The notes beneath the pieces were generated by a model. It had not been told where the DNA came from and ran no database searches. It saw nothing but the letters and a program-made list of their open reading frames with translations. A DNA stretch of 64,000 nt, taken from the NCBI RefSeq assembly GCF_024519315.1, contig NZ_JANIIC010000009.1, positions 124,001-188,000 of the forward strand. The letters are read 5' to 3'. Positions 53,235 through 61,835 of the stretch are shown here, one piece after another (the stretch's first letter is position 1; every line of letters starts with the position of its first letter). This stretch comes from Streptomyces malaysiensis subsp. samsunensis (GTDB taxonomy: Bacteria; Actinomycetota; Actinomycetes; Streptomycetales; Streptomycetaceae). A program made the position numbers and the translations under genes.

Positions 53235-53629
53235 GGGTTCCTCCGGGCTAGGACGACGGGGCCGGTCCCGAGGTGGATCCGTCGACGCACCCGGCCGGCC
53301 CACACAACCGAGCCTAAGCGGCGCCGGTCACCCGCGCACGGCGTACGGAGGCCGCGGGCGCGGCGGGGAGGTGAGCGGGCGCGCGGGGGCCGACGGCCCC
53401 GGCGAGCCCGGCCGGGGGCGACCCGGGGGTCCGGGGGCCGGCGCCGGGGTGCGGCTGGGCGGGTCGCGGGTCGCTGCGGTTGTTGTGCGCATCGCGGGCC
53501 GGGCGCGGGGCGCGGGGGCGGGACGCGTGCGGGTGCGGCCGGGTGTGAGGCGCCGGGGCGAGGGATGCTCCGGGGAACGATCTCCGGGCGGGACGTGTGA
53601 CCGCACGCGTGGGCGGCACAATCCCTGGC
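53235..53629. other. Intergenic region of betB and the helical-repeat gene
   Basis: 395 bp of very GC-rich DNA with runs of GGGGCC/CCGGGG. It must contain both divergent promoters, but I see no operator or small gene that I can support. Confidence 0.4.
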
Positions 53630-56600
53630 ATGGTCAACGCGTCCGAAGCCCATCGCGGCCCCGAACCCCACCGCGGCTCTGAACCGCAGCGGCCCCCTGA
53701 ACCCCCTCGCGGCCCTGAACCGCATCGGGTCCCCGAGTCCCCTCGCGCCCCCGAGCCCCACCGCGCTCCCGAAGCCCAGTACGCCCCCGACCCGCAGTAC
53801 GCCCCCGAACCCCGGCGCGTACTCGTCGACGAACTGCTCGCCGCGCTCGACCCGCTGCCCTTTCCGCGCCGGATGCGGGAGCTGGCCGGGCGGGCGCGGG
53901 CGGCCAGTGCCGAGGGGCGGCTGGGTGCGCTGATCGAGGAGTTGGAGCGGCGCGGGACGTACGAACGGCGGCTGGCGGCCGTGGCCGCGGCCGCCGGCGG
54001 GCGCACCGGCCATCTCGCGGCGCGCCTGGCCGACCAGGACCCCGTGGTGCGGCACCGCGCCCTCGACACCGCCCGCCGCGGCGGCCCCGGCGCGATCGCG
54101 GACGACGCGCTGGCGGCGGCCTTCGAGGACGCGCCCGCCGCCGTACGGCGCGAACTCGCGCGCACCGTCGTGGCCGGGCGGCGCACCGCCCTCGCGGACC
54201 GGCTGATCGAGCCGTACCGGGAGCGCTGGGGCGACGGCGAGGCCGTCCGGCTGCTCCCCGGCTGCGGGCCGGAGACCGTGGCGCGGCTGCTGCCCGGACT
54301 CTTCCACGCCGTCCGCGGCTGGCGGCCCCTCGTCGCCCGACATCCCCTCGCCGTCCTGGACGAGGCCGCGCGCCAGCTCAGCGCGCTGCCCGCACCGCTG
54401 CGCACCGACTGGTGGACCCGCTACGCACCCTGTGTCGCGCTCGCCGCGCCCGCCGAGCCGGAGCGGGTGCTGGAGCTGCTGGAGGACCACTGCGACGGCC
54501 CGCTGCCCGCCTCCGTACGGGCCCGGCTGCCGGTGCTGGTGACCGCCGAGCCCGGCCGTACGCTACGGCTGCTGATCGCCCCCGAGCACAGCGGCACCCG
54601 GCGCCGGCTGGACCGGGCCGTGCTGCGCCGGATCGTCCGCGCCGACCCGCCCGAGCTCGCCGAACTGGGCCGCGCCCTGCGCCATGACGCCGACGCCCTC
54701 GCCCGGCTGCTGGCCGCGCTGCCGCCCGCCCGCCGCTCCGCGCTCCACGACGCGGCCACCGACGGAGTCGACCCCGCGCACGCCGTCGTGGAACCCGCCG
54801 TACTCGAGGTTCTGCCGCACCCCCGCCGCCAGGCCGAGGCCCGCCGGATGGCCGCTCGGGCGCGCGAGCGCGGCGCGCCCTGGACCACCGTGCTGGAGTC
54901 GGTGGCCCATCTGCCGTTCGAGGAGGCGCGCGAGGAGCTGGCGGCCGCCGTGCGCCGCCCCTCGGCCGAGGACCGCGCCCTGGCCTATCCACTGCTGGTC
55001 CGCTGCGTCGCCCGCTCCGGCGACCCCGATGCCCTCACCACCCTGCTCGACCTGCTGGAACGGCTGCGCAACGAGCAGGACCCGGTGCGCTCCGCGGCGC
55101 TCGGCGCGCTCGCCCGCACCCACCCCGCGCTGTTCACCGACGACGCCGCCGAACACCTGGACCGCATCTCCGCCGACGCGATCTCCGCCCGCGACTCCTC
55201 CTCCGCCACCCGCCAGGCGCTGCGCCACCTCGCCGTGGCGCTGCTGCGCGAACACGCCGTCACCGGGCGGCGGCAGCTGCTGGGCTGGGCGCTGCGCACC
55301 CTCACCCGGCTCGCGGGCAGCGTCGGCGCCACCGACCTGGGCCGCCTCGACCACCGGCTGCGGCACGGCCAGGAGCGGGCGGTGTGCGAGGCGCTGCGGC
55401 CCTGGCTGGAGGCGGGGGCCGAACGGGTCGACCACGAGCTGACCTTCGCCCTCGCCCGCTCCCTCGGCCGCCGCGCCCACGCCCTGCCCGAGGTGCAGGA
55501 ACTCCTCTGGCAGGCCATCTCGTTCGGCAGCGACGCCACGGTGCGCACCGCCATCGGGCTGTGGCTGGAACCACCGGCGGAGCGGGACGCCCGGGTGGCC
55601 GAACTGCTCACGCACGAGCCCTCCGCGGCCGTACTGCCGCCCGTCCTGGCCGTGCTGACCCGCAGGCGCACCGATCTGCTCGACCTCGTACTCGGCGACA
55701 CCCCGCCGTACGGGCGCTTCCTCGCCCACGGCACCCACTGGACCCCGCCCACCGGCCGGGACACCGGACGCTGGCTGCCCCGCCAGCAGACCGCCGCCGC
55801 CCGCGTCCTGGACCGGGCCGCCGCCGACACCTCCCTGCGGCCGGACCAGCGGGCGGACGCCATCGCCGACGCCGCGTCGATCCCCGGCGCCGGCGCGGCC
55901 ACCGTCCGGACCTGGGCCGCCGCCGCGGACGGGGCCCTGACCGGGCCGGCGGATGTGGTCCTGGCCGAGAGCGCGCTCGCCGCACTCGCCCGCACCGACC
56001 GCCCCGGGGACGCCCTGCCCGTCCTGCTCGCCCACGCGGGCGGCGACCGGGCCCGGGTGGCGGTGTACGCGGCCACCAGGGCGTCCCGGTACGTCGAGCC
56101 GTCCCGGCTGGCGCCGCTGGTGCGCGGGGTGCTCGCGCCGGACGGGGTGGCCACGGCCGTACCGCCCGTCCCCGCGAAGGTCACCAGCCGTAAGGAGGCC
56201 GCCCGGCTCGCCGCCGCCCTCCTCCCGGCCGCCGACGCCGCCGCGCTGCTCGCCGACGCCTTCGAACAGCCCGGCCAGCACCCCGATGTGCAGGCCGCCT
56301 GCGTCGCCTTCGCCACCGGGCTGCTCGACACCAAACGCGCCTGGGAACTGCTGACCGCCGCCGCGAGCGGACGGCGCGAGTTGCGCCGCGCCGTGCTGCG
56401 CACCCGCCCGCTGGAGCTCCCCGAGGCGCATCGCGCCCGCTACGCCCAGCTCATACGCGTCGTGTGCGACACCGACGACCCCGAGGTGGCGGCGGACGGC
56501 TACGGGGCGCTGGCCGGGTGGTCGCCATGGGCGCCGGACGCGGCGGCCGTGCTGGTCGCCGCCGTCACCGACCTGGGCAACCGGGCCAGTTGGCGGGCCG

Positions 56601-57241
56601 CCGCGGACGCCCTGCTGGACCTGATGGCCGCGGCCGCCGAGGGTTCGACCGGTGACAACCCGCTGGCCTGGGCGCTCGCCGCGCTCGCCACCGCCGACGC
56701 CCGGCCCGGCGGCCCCGACGCCGAACCGGACCGGGACCGCCCCGCCCACCGCCGCATCCAGCACCTCGCCGACCGGCTCGCCACCCGGGCCCGGATGCGG
56801 CCCCGCGTGACCCGGCGCACCGCACGGGCCGCGGGTGAACTCCTCGCCGGATACGAGACGTTCATCCAGGAGGCCGCCCATGTGCTGGTGAACGCGCTCG
56901 ACCTGGACGCCCGCCCCGGCCCGCTGTCCGCCGGGCTCGCCCGCCTCGCCCGGCTGCACACCACCCGCCCCGCACTCGCCGTCCGTACCGCCGACACCCT
57001 GCGCCGGCGGCTGAACACCGCGTCACGGCCGGGCTCCGACGCGGCCATGCTGCGCGCCGCGGGAGACCTCGACGAGGACGGCGGCCACGCCTCCGGGCTG
57101 TTCGCCGCGACCCTCACCGAAGTGGGCGGGGCGCGTACGGAATGGGCGGAGCCCTGGCGGGATCGGCTGCGCGCCCTGCGCGGCCATCCGCACGCGGATG
57201 TGCGGGATGCGGCGCTGCGGCTGACGACGGTGGTGGAGTGA
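53630..57241 (+). CDS. Very large helical-repeat (HEAT-like) protein
   Basis: 1203 residues, almost entirely Ala/Leu/Arg-rich helices of about 30-40 residues (for example VVRHRALDTARRGGPGAIADDALAAAF, QDPVRSAALGALARTHPALF, HADVRDAALRLTTVVE), the pattern of HEAT-type repeats. Residues 8-60 are PEPHRxPE repeats of low complexity. No signal peptide, membrane helix or catalytic motif is seen. ATG 53630 precedes the repeats. It is unlinked to a clear partner and converges on an XRE regulator. HEAT proteins usually scaffold protein complexes; I do not recognise this family and make no functional claim. Confidence 0.8.
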   Translation: MVNASEAHRGPEPHRGSEPQRPPEPPRGPEPHRVPESPRAPEPHRAPEAQYAPDPQYAPEPRRVLVDELLAALDPLPFPRRMRELAGRARAASAEGRLGALIEELERRGTYERRLAAVAAAAGGRTGHLAARLADQDPVVRHRALDTARRGGPGAIADDALAAAFEDAPAAVRRELARTVVAGRRTALADRLIEPYRERWGDGEAVRLLPGCGPETVARLLPGLFHAVRGWRPLVARHPLAVLDEAARQLSALPAPLRTDWWTRYAPCVALAAPAEPERVLELLEDHCDGPLPASVRARLPVLVTAEPGRTLRLLIAPEHSGTRRRLDRAVLRRIVRADPPELAELGRALRHDADALARLLAALPPARRSALHDAATDGVDPAHAVVEPAVLEVLPHPRRQAEARRMAARARERGAPWTTVLESVAHLPFEEAREELAAAVRRPSAEDRALAYPLLVRCVARSGDPDALTTLLDLLERLRNEQDPVRSAALGALARTHPALFTDDAAEHLDRISADAISARDSSSATRQALRHLAVALLREHAVTGRRQLLGWALRTLTRLAGSVGATDLGRLDHRLRHGQERAVCEALRPWLEAGAERVDHELTFALARSLGRRAHALPEVQELLWQAISFGSDATVRTAIGLWLEPPAERDARVAELLTHEPSAAVLPPVLAVLTRRRTDLLDLVLGDTPPYGRFLAHGTHWTPPTGRDTGRWLPRQQTAAARVLDRAAADTSLRPDQRADAIADAASIPGAGAATVRTWAAAADGALTGPADVVLAESALAALARTDRPGDALPVLLAHAGGDRARVAVYAATRASRYVEPSRLAPLVRGVLAPDGVATAVPPVPAKVTSRKEAARLAAALLPAADAAALLADAFEQPGQHPDVQAACVAFATGLLDTKRAWELLTAAASGRRELRRAVLRTRPLELPEAHRARYAQLIRVVCDTDDPEVAADGYGALAGWSPWAPDAAAVLVAAVTDLGNRASWRAAADALLDLMAAAAEGSTGDNPLAWALAALATADARPGGPDAEPDRDRPAHRRIQHLADRLATRARMRPRVTRRTARAAGELLAGYETFIQEAAHVLVNALDLDARPGPLSAGLARLARLHTTRPALAVRTADTLRRRLNTASRPGSDAAMLRAAGDLDEDGGHASGLFAATLTEVGGARTEWAEPWRDRLRALRGHPHADVRDAALRLTTVVE

Positions 57242-57263
57242 GGGGGCGGTGGGGTGAGGGGGT
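57232..57263. repeat. 16-nt duplication over the stop of the helical-repeat gene
   Basis: GGTGGAGTGAGGGGGC then GGTGGGGTGAGGGGGT. Each contains TGA; the first is the gene's stop. Confidence 0.65.
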
Positions 57264-57278
57264 GCCGCCGCCGGGTGC

Positions 57279-59105
57279 TCAGTCGCTCTTGTACCAGGCG
57301 CCGTCGGCGTAGTCGTACGCGTACTGCGGGCGCCCCTTGACGCTGCTGGTGCGGAACGGCGAGCCGTGGTCGTCGATCCTCAGCGTCCCCGAGCGGCCGC
57401 CGCTCGTCCAGTCCAGCTCCAGGTACCAGCTACAGTCACAGCCCGCCGTCCGGGCGTTGACCAGCAGCACCTCAGGATCCGAGGCCGAGACGCGATAGGG
57501 GAAGCTGACGGCGGGGATCGGCTTGCCCGCGTCATTGCCGTCGGTGGGGCGGGCCAGCGGACGGGAGGCGTCCAGGTTCACCGAGAAGGCGCGCGGGGTG
57601 AGGGAGCCCCCACAGCCGTTGTCCATGGCGAACGACGACCACGCGAGCGGGGTGCGGCGGCCCACGACCCGTACGTGCAGGGCCTGGAGCACCACGGCGG
57701 ACGAGGCGCGGCCCTGCACCGTGACCTCCACGTTGGTGGTCCCGCCGTGTACGGCGCCATGCGCGGCGGCCCACGTCGGGGCGTCCTGCTCGGTGGGCGG
57801 CGGGGCCACCTCGGACTGGGGCCGGTCGATGACATAGCGGTGGCCGCAGCCGTTCTCCCAGACGTGGGAACGGGTGGAGAGGGTCAGCGGGGCCCGGGTG
57901 GAGCCGCCGTGGTCCGGCCCCTTGGTGGCGCCGGGCGTGGGCGAGCCGGAGGCGGCCCCCTTGGCTTTCCGCTCCTTGTCGCGTTCGCCCTTGCCGTCAC
58001 CGCGCGGTGCGCCGGACGCGTCGTCCCCGTCCGTCTTCTGACGGTCCAGATGCCCTCGGGCGGTCGGTCCGGCGGATGGCGTCGAGGACGGGGCGGTGGA
58101 GGGAGGCGTGGCCGCGGTGTCCTTCCGGCCGTCCTCGCCGGGCGGCCGTACCTCGACCGCGGTGACGGCGAGCACGACGACGGCGGCGGCCCCGGCCAGT
58201 AACGCCCACGGCCGCCGTCCGCGTGACCCGGCGGCGCTGCCCCCGCCGCTTCCCGACACCGCCCGCAACCGCCGCCGCCTGGCGGCCGTGTCGGGGGGTG
58301 CGGTGGGCGGTTGGGCCTGCCCGGCGGTGGGTGGTTGGGTCTGCCCGGGGGCCGACGCGGACGGGGCCCGGCCGTCGTCGGGCCGTTCGGTGGCGTCCGC
58401 GCCCGGGTGCGGGGTTCCGTCCCGCTGTGCGGCCCCGCGCCGGCGCGCGGTGTCATGGCCGCGCGCGGACTGGTTCGGGCCGGTGTCGTCCGCGGTGTCG
58501 CCTTCGGCGCGGGGGCCGGTGTCGCCTGGTGAGGGGGCAGGCGTTGCGGCCGGGTGGGCGCCGGGCGGCGACGTGGCCGTCGGCGCGTCGGCCGAGGCGG
58601 CGGCGTCGTGTCGTTCATCGGCTGCCGTGCTCGGCCGGGCGTCGCGGGAGCGCTCATCTGCCTGCTCCGGCCCGGCGCCGTCTCCGGCCGGGCCGGTGGC
58701 GGTGGCCGCCGTCGGGGGCGGGCCTGTGACCGGGCTCGGGCGGCCGGACGTGGTGGCGCGCTCCTGGTGGCGGTCGGCGGCGCCTTCGCGTGTGTCGGCC
58801 TCGCCCCCGCGCGAGGCCGACGGCGTGGCGCCCGGTGTGCTCTCCCGCGCGCGGCGTCTGGAGGCTTCCGCGACGATCCAGCGGCGGTGGAGGGCGACCA
58901 GTTCCTCCGGGGTGGCGCCGCACAGCCGGGCGAAGCGCTCGACGGGGGCGTAGTCCGCCGGTACCGCGTCGCCGTTGCAGTAACGGTGCAGCGTGGACGT
59001 GCTGACGTGCATGCGTGTGGCCAGCGAACCGTAACTGCGGCCCGAGCGCTCCTTCAGAGCCCGCAGACTCTCGGCGAAGTCCTCGACCGCCCTGGCGTTC
59101 CCCAC
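57279..59105 (-). CDS. XRE-type membrane-anchored regulator
   Basis: About 608 residues from GTG 59105 (ATG 59135 is an alternative). GNARAVEDFAESLRALKERSGRSYGSLATRMHVSTSTLHRYCNGDAVP is an XRE helix-turn-helix at the N-terminus. A 200-residue Pro/Ala/Thr-rich linker follows, then RRRRLR and one transmembrane helix (WALLAGAAAVVVLAVTAVEV). The remaining part is extracytoplasmic, with a Cys-containing beta-rich domain (ENGCGHRYVIDRP, AMDNGCGGSLTPRAFSV, ARTAGCDCSWYLELDW) of four or more Cys. The design resembles RodZ-like or sensor-type XRE proteins with an outer domain. The partner is unknown. Confidence 0.8.
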   Translation of the reverse strand: MGNARAVEDFAESLRALKERSGRSYGSLATRMHVSTSTLHRYCNGDAVPADYAPVERFARLCGATPEELVALHRRWIVAEASRRRARESTPGATPSASRGGEADTREGAADRHQERATTSGRPSPVTGPPPTAATATGPAGDGAGPEQADERSRDARPSTAADERHDAAASADAPTATSPPGAHPAATPAPSPGDTGPRAEGDTADDTGPNQSARGHDTARRRGAAQRDGTPHPGADATERPDDGRAPSASAPGQTQPPTAGQAQPPTAPPDTAARRRRLRAVSGSGGGSAAGSRGRRPWALLAGAAAVVVLAVTAVEVRPPGEDGRKDTAATPPSTAPSSTPSAGPTARGHLDRQKTDGDDASGAPRGDGKGERDKERKAKGAASGSPTPGATKGPDHGGSTRAPLTLSTRSHVWENGCGHRYVIDRPQSEVAPPPTEQDAPTWAAAHGAVHGGTTNVEVTVQGRASSAVVLQALHVRVVGRRTPLAWSSFAMDNGCGGSLTPRAFSVNLDASRPLARPTDGNDAGKPIPAVSFPYRVSASDPEVLLVNARTAGCDCSWYLELDWTSGGRSGTLRIDDHGSPFRTSSVKGRPQYAYDYADGAWYKSD

Positions 59106-59350
59106 GCCACCACCCCCCAATATCGGCCCCGGCATCGCGACATCGTCCCGTGGGCGTCCCACGCGCGCGTTCCAGGGTGTTGTCATACCCCCAAGTCAGC
59201 GTACGTGCAGGCGTTCCAGCGTCCCGGATGCCCCGCCGGTCGTAGCGGCCACGGCCAGGTGGCGCACACGCTTGTCCTGTCGCCGCGGCCTCCTGGTGCG
59301 ACGGCGACACGCTGAGATCCTGAGATCGGGAAGAGACGAGGAACCACCTC

Positions 59351-60019
59351 ATGCGCAAGCCCTTGCACTCATTCCGCGGCGCCGCGCTCGGCGCCGTGGC
59401 CGCGGCCGCCGTCGTGGCCGTGGCCGGGATCGGGCCGGCCCAGGCCCGTACACCGTCGGCGGGGGCCGGGGCGGAGGCACCGGCGGCCGTGCCCCAGCGC
59501 ACCCCCGCCCACCTCGTGCCGAGGGAGCTTCCGCCGCATCCGAGTTCGGACTGGTACGCCGGTGATGTCACCCGTGGCCTGCCCGAGACCCCTCCGTTCT
59601 GCGTGGAGAAGACCCTCCCGTCGGCCGGGGCGACCCACCGCACCTTCTGGACCGAGTACGACACCGGCGCCACGCAGATCGTGGTCAGGACCGGCACGGT
59701 GGACGCGGCCCGCAAGCTCGCCGCCGCGGCCGAGAAGAAGATCCGCGCCTGCGCCGCCGACTGGCAGGGCGACTATCCGCAGGGCACCGCCTCTTGGCGG
59801 GACTACGGCGCGCTGACGGCCGAGGACGGCGCCCATGTCTACGGCGTCCACACCTCGTACCCGGACTCGGAGCCCGGCATCCACCTCTTCGGAGTGGGAC
59901 GCGACGGCCGGACCGTCACCGTCGTGTCGTGGGGTGAGATGGGCGGCTACGAGCAGGCGCCGTTGGCCGACTTCAAGCGGACCACCACCACCGCGGTGGT
60001 CAAGCTGTACCACCCGTGA
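59351..60019 (+). CDS. Secreted protein of unknown function
   Basis: 222 residues with a Sec signal peptide: basic MRKPLHSFRG, a hydrophobic core AALGAVAAAAVVAVAGIG and a cleavage-type PAQA. The mature part has two Cys (PPFCVEK and IRACAADW) that could pair, and ends with YHP. I do not recognise a catalytic motif. It is divergent from the XRE regulator, which has an outer domain, so a functional link is possible but unproven. ATG 59351 follows GAGGAA. Confidence 0.75.
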   Translation: MRKPLHSFRGAALGAVAAAAVVAVAGIGPAQARTPSAGAGAEAPAAVPQRTPAHLVPRELPPHPSSDWYAGDVTRGLPETPPFCVEKTLPSAGATHRTFWTEYDTGATQIVVRTGTVDAARKLAAAAEKKIRACAADWQGDYPQGTASWRDYGALTAEDGAHVYGVHTSYPDSEPGIHLFGVGRDGRTVTVVSWGEMGGYEQAPLADFKRTTTTAVVKLYHP

Positions 60020-60235
60020 GCGGGGGCTGACGGGGGGGATGACCGGGCCCTGACGGGGGTGGGCCCGAGGGGGACGCGGCCCGAGGGGGGGCCGACGGGG
60101 GACAGGGCCCGAGGGGGGCCGAGGGCCGATGGGGGATACGGCCCGAGGGGCCGGGCCGCTGGCGGGGGTGCCGAGGCCCGAGGGGCCCACGGGGGGTAAC
60201 GCGGCCCGAGGGGGGCCGACGGGGGACGGGGGAGG
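60020..60235. repeat. G-rich GGCCCGAGGGG repeat array
   Basis: About 200 bp of degenerate GGCCCGAGGGG and GCCGACGGGGG units between the secreted-protein stop and the GPP34 leader. Many runs of four to seven G could form G-quadruplexes on the + strand. No gene is seen; the rest of the gap to 60452 carries the GPP34 promoter. Confidence 0.7.
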
Positions 60236-60452
60236 GGACCGGTGGCGGCCACGCGTACACACGGGGGTACGCGTCGCCGCCACCTTCCCGTGTTCCTGGG
60301 AGATGACGCCCCGATGGACACCCGGCCCCGGAGAGGTGATGTGTTCCGGCGGCAGCCAGGACCCGGTGCCGGAGGGTCGATCATGGGGGCGCGTGGCCGA
60401 TATGGTCGATGTACGCCCGCCCCACCGGACGCCCGACCGTCGGAGGTTTCCC

Positions 60453-61133
60453 ATGCCGAACGGCTCGCTCTCCCTTGCCGCCTCGCTCTACCTGCTCTCC
60501 TACGACCCCGAGACCGGCCGGCCCACCGCCGCTCACACCGCACTCCTCGTACGCGCCGCCGCCCTCACCGAGCTCGTCCAGCGGGGCATGCTCACCGACG
60601 CCGACGGCTGCCCATGCCCGGTGGCCGACGCCGCCACCGGGGATCGCGCGCTCGACGGGCTGCTGGAGCTGATCGGCGAATCCCGGCCGCGCAGCTGGCA
60701 GATCTGGGTGGGACATCAGCCGCGGCTGACCGAGCACGCGGTCCGCGACCAGATGGTGGCGGCCGGTTATCTGCGGGCGAAGGGGAAGCGGATGCTGGGG
60801 CTGTTCCCGGCCAGGGAGTACACGCTGGAGCGGCCCGAGCCGGTGGTCGGGATGCGGGATGACGTGGTGCGCGTACTGCACGGCGAACAGCCGGCGGCCG
60901 AAGTCTCCGAACGGGACGCGGCGTTGGTCACCCTGGCGGCCGCGGGTGAGCTGAGGACCGTCGTGACGGCCACGGACGCCAAGGTCCGCAAGCGCCGGAT
61001 CCTGGCACTGGGGGAGCGCTGCGGGGGCATGGGCCCGGTGCTGGAGAAGGTGATCGCCCAGGTGCGTACGGCGCTTGCCGCCGCCGTCGCCACGGCCATG
61101 CTGGCGGCGACCACGGCCGTGACCGCCACCTGA
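60453..61133 (+). CDS. GPP34 (GOLPH3-like) phosphoprotein family member
   Basis: 226 residues. SLSLAASLYLLSYDPETGRPTAAHTALLVRAAALTELVQRGML is the GPP34 start, with AGYLRAKGKRMLGLFPAREYTL and ALVTLAAAGELRTVVT following. Eukaryotic GOLPH3 binds phosphatidylinositol 4-phosphate; bacterial members are common in actinobacteria and their role is mostly unknown. ATG 60453 follows GGAGG at 7 nt. The C-terminal VRTALAAAVATAMLAATTAVTA is hydrophobic. Confidence 0.85.
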   Translation: MPNGSLSLAASLYLLSYDPETGRPTAAHTALLVRAAALTELVQRGMLTDADGCPCPVADAATGDRALDGLLELIGESRPRSWQIWVGHQPRLTEHAVRDQMVAAGYLRAKGKRMLGLFPAREYTLERPEPVVGMRDDVVRVLHGEQPAAEVSERDAALVTLAAAGELRTVVTATDAKVRKRRILALGERCGGMGPVLEKVIAQVRTALAAAVATAMLAATTAVTAT

Positions 61134-61139
61134 CCCCGC

Positions 61140-61187
61140 ACCGCGGGGATTCCGTACCGCGGGGATTCCGTACCGCGGGGATTCCGT
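61140..61187. repeat. Three exact 16-nt tandem repeats
   Basis: ACCGCGGGGATTCCGT three times without a mismatch, between the convergent GPP34 and SsgA-like stops. Each unit holds CCGCGG. A recent slippage event; it could act as part of a terminator. Confidence 0.9.
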
Positions 61188-61193
61188 ACCGGC

Positions 61194-61607
61194 TCAGGCG
61201 TCCCTCAGCAGCGACGCCAGCCCCTGGTCCAGGTCGAGCTCCCCGGCCTCGTTGCCCTCGGGGACGACGGCGTACGAGCGGCCGAGGAATCTGCGGAGGT
61301 CGGCGGTGTCGAACTGGACCATGGCCATGCCCTCGGGGGCGTGGAACTCCAGGACCGTCCGCCGCGATCCGCACGGCCACATCTGTACGTCCCCGCTGCC
61401 CGCCGGGCCGCGCAGCCCGGCCGCGAGCAGCTCCCGCCCGAACGTCCACTCCACCTCGGAGCCGTCGAGGGACGCGGAGGGCGGGAAGGAGACGCGGACG
61501 GCGAACGGGTCGTCCCGCTCGTAGCGCAGGCAGGCCGGGATCGCGCGTGACTCGGGCGTCGACGCGATGAGCTGTGCCTGGACGGCTTGGTCGATGACAG
61601 TGGTCAC
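61194..61607 (-). CDS. SsgA-like sporulation and cell-division regulator
   Basis: 137 residues, the standard size of SsgA-like proteins. ACLRYERDDPFAVRVSFPPSASLDG, VEWTFGRELLAAGLRGPAGSGDVQMWP and FLGRSYAVVPEGNEAGELDLDQGL are family landmarks. SALPs steer septum placement and peptidoglycan maintenance in sporulating actinomycetes, supporting Streptomyces as source. ATG 61607. Divergent from the sigma-like gene. Confidence 0.9.
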   Translation of the reverse strand: MTTVIDQAVQAQLIASTPESRAIPACLRYERDDPFAVRVSFPPSASLDGSEVEWTFGRELLAAGLRGPAGSGDVQMWPCGSRRTVLEFHAPEGMAMVQFDTADLRRFLGRSYAVVPEGNEAGELDLDQGLASLLRDA

Positions 61608-61695
61608 GTCGGGCTCCCTTGCGATAGGTGCGGGGCGCGTCGCCCTTCGACCGTTAAGACGTTTGGGCGATCAGGGCAGTGCACCCGCTTTCGAC

Positions 61696-61709
61696 GTGAC
61701 GTGCGTCAC
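61696..61709. promoter_or_regulatory. GTGA-N6-TCAC dyad, CRP-like box
   Basis: GTGACG-TG-CGTCAC between ssgA-like and the sigma-like gene, 127 nt before the latter. The spacing equals that of a cAMP receptor protein site; BldD-like AGTGA-TCAC recognition is also possible. Confidence 0.45.
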
Positions 61710-61835
61710 GACTGATTTTTCGAGGGGACATAGGGCATTTAGGCTTGCCAAACCATGCAAGGTCTCGGGGCGCCGTGCGGAGCTGTTACAGAACGTCGGT
61801 AGTGACGAGGCACCCACCCCAGGGGTTGTTCCACC

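Noticed and set aside
54563..56959. Long open frame on the minus strand inside the helical-repeat gene
   Set aside because: Typical GC-rich shadow: Gly/Arg/Gln-rich composition and no family, while the plus frame has consistent helical repeats.
61731..61760. Iron box (DmdR/IdeR) before the sigma-like gene
   Set aside because: TTTAGGCTTGCC resembles only half of the consensus; the other half does not match.
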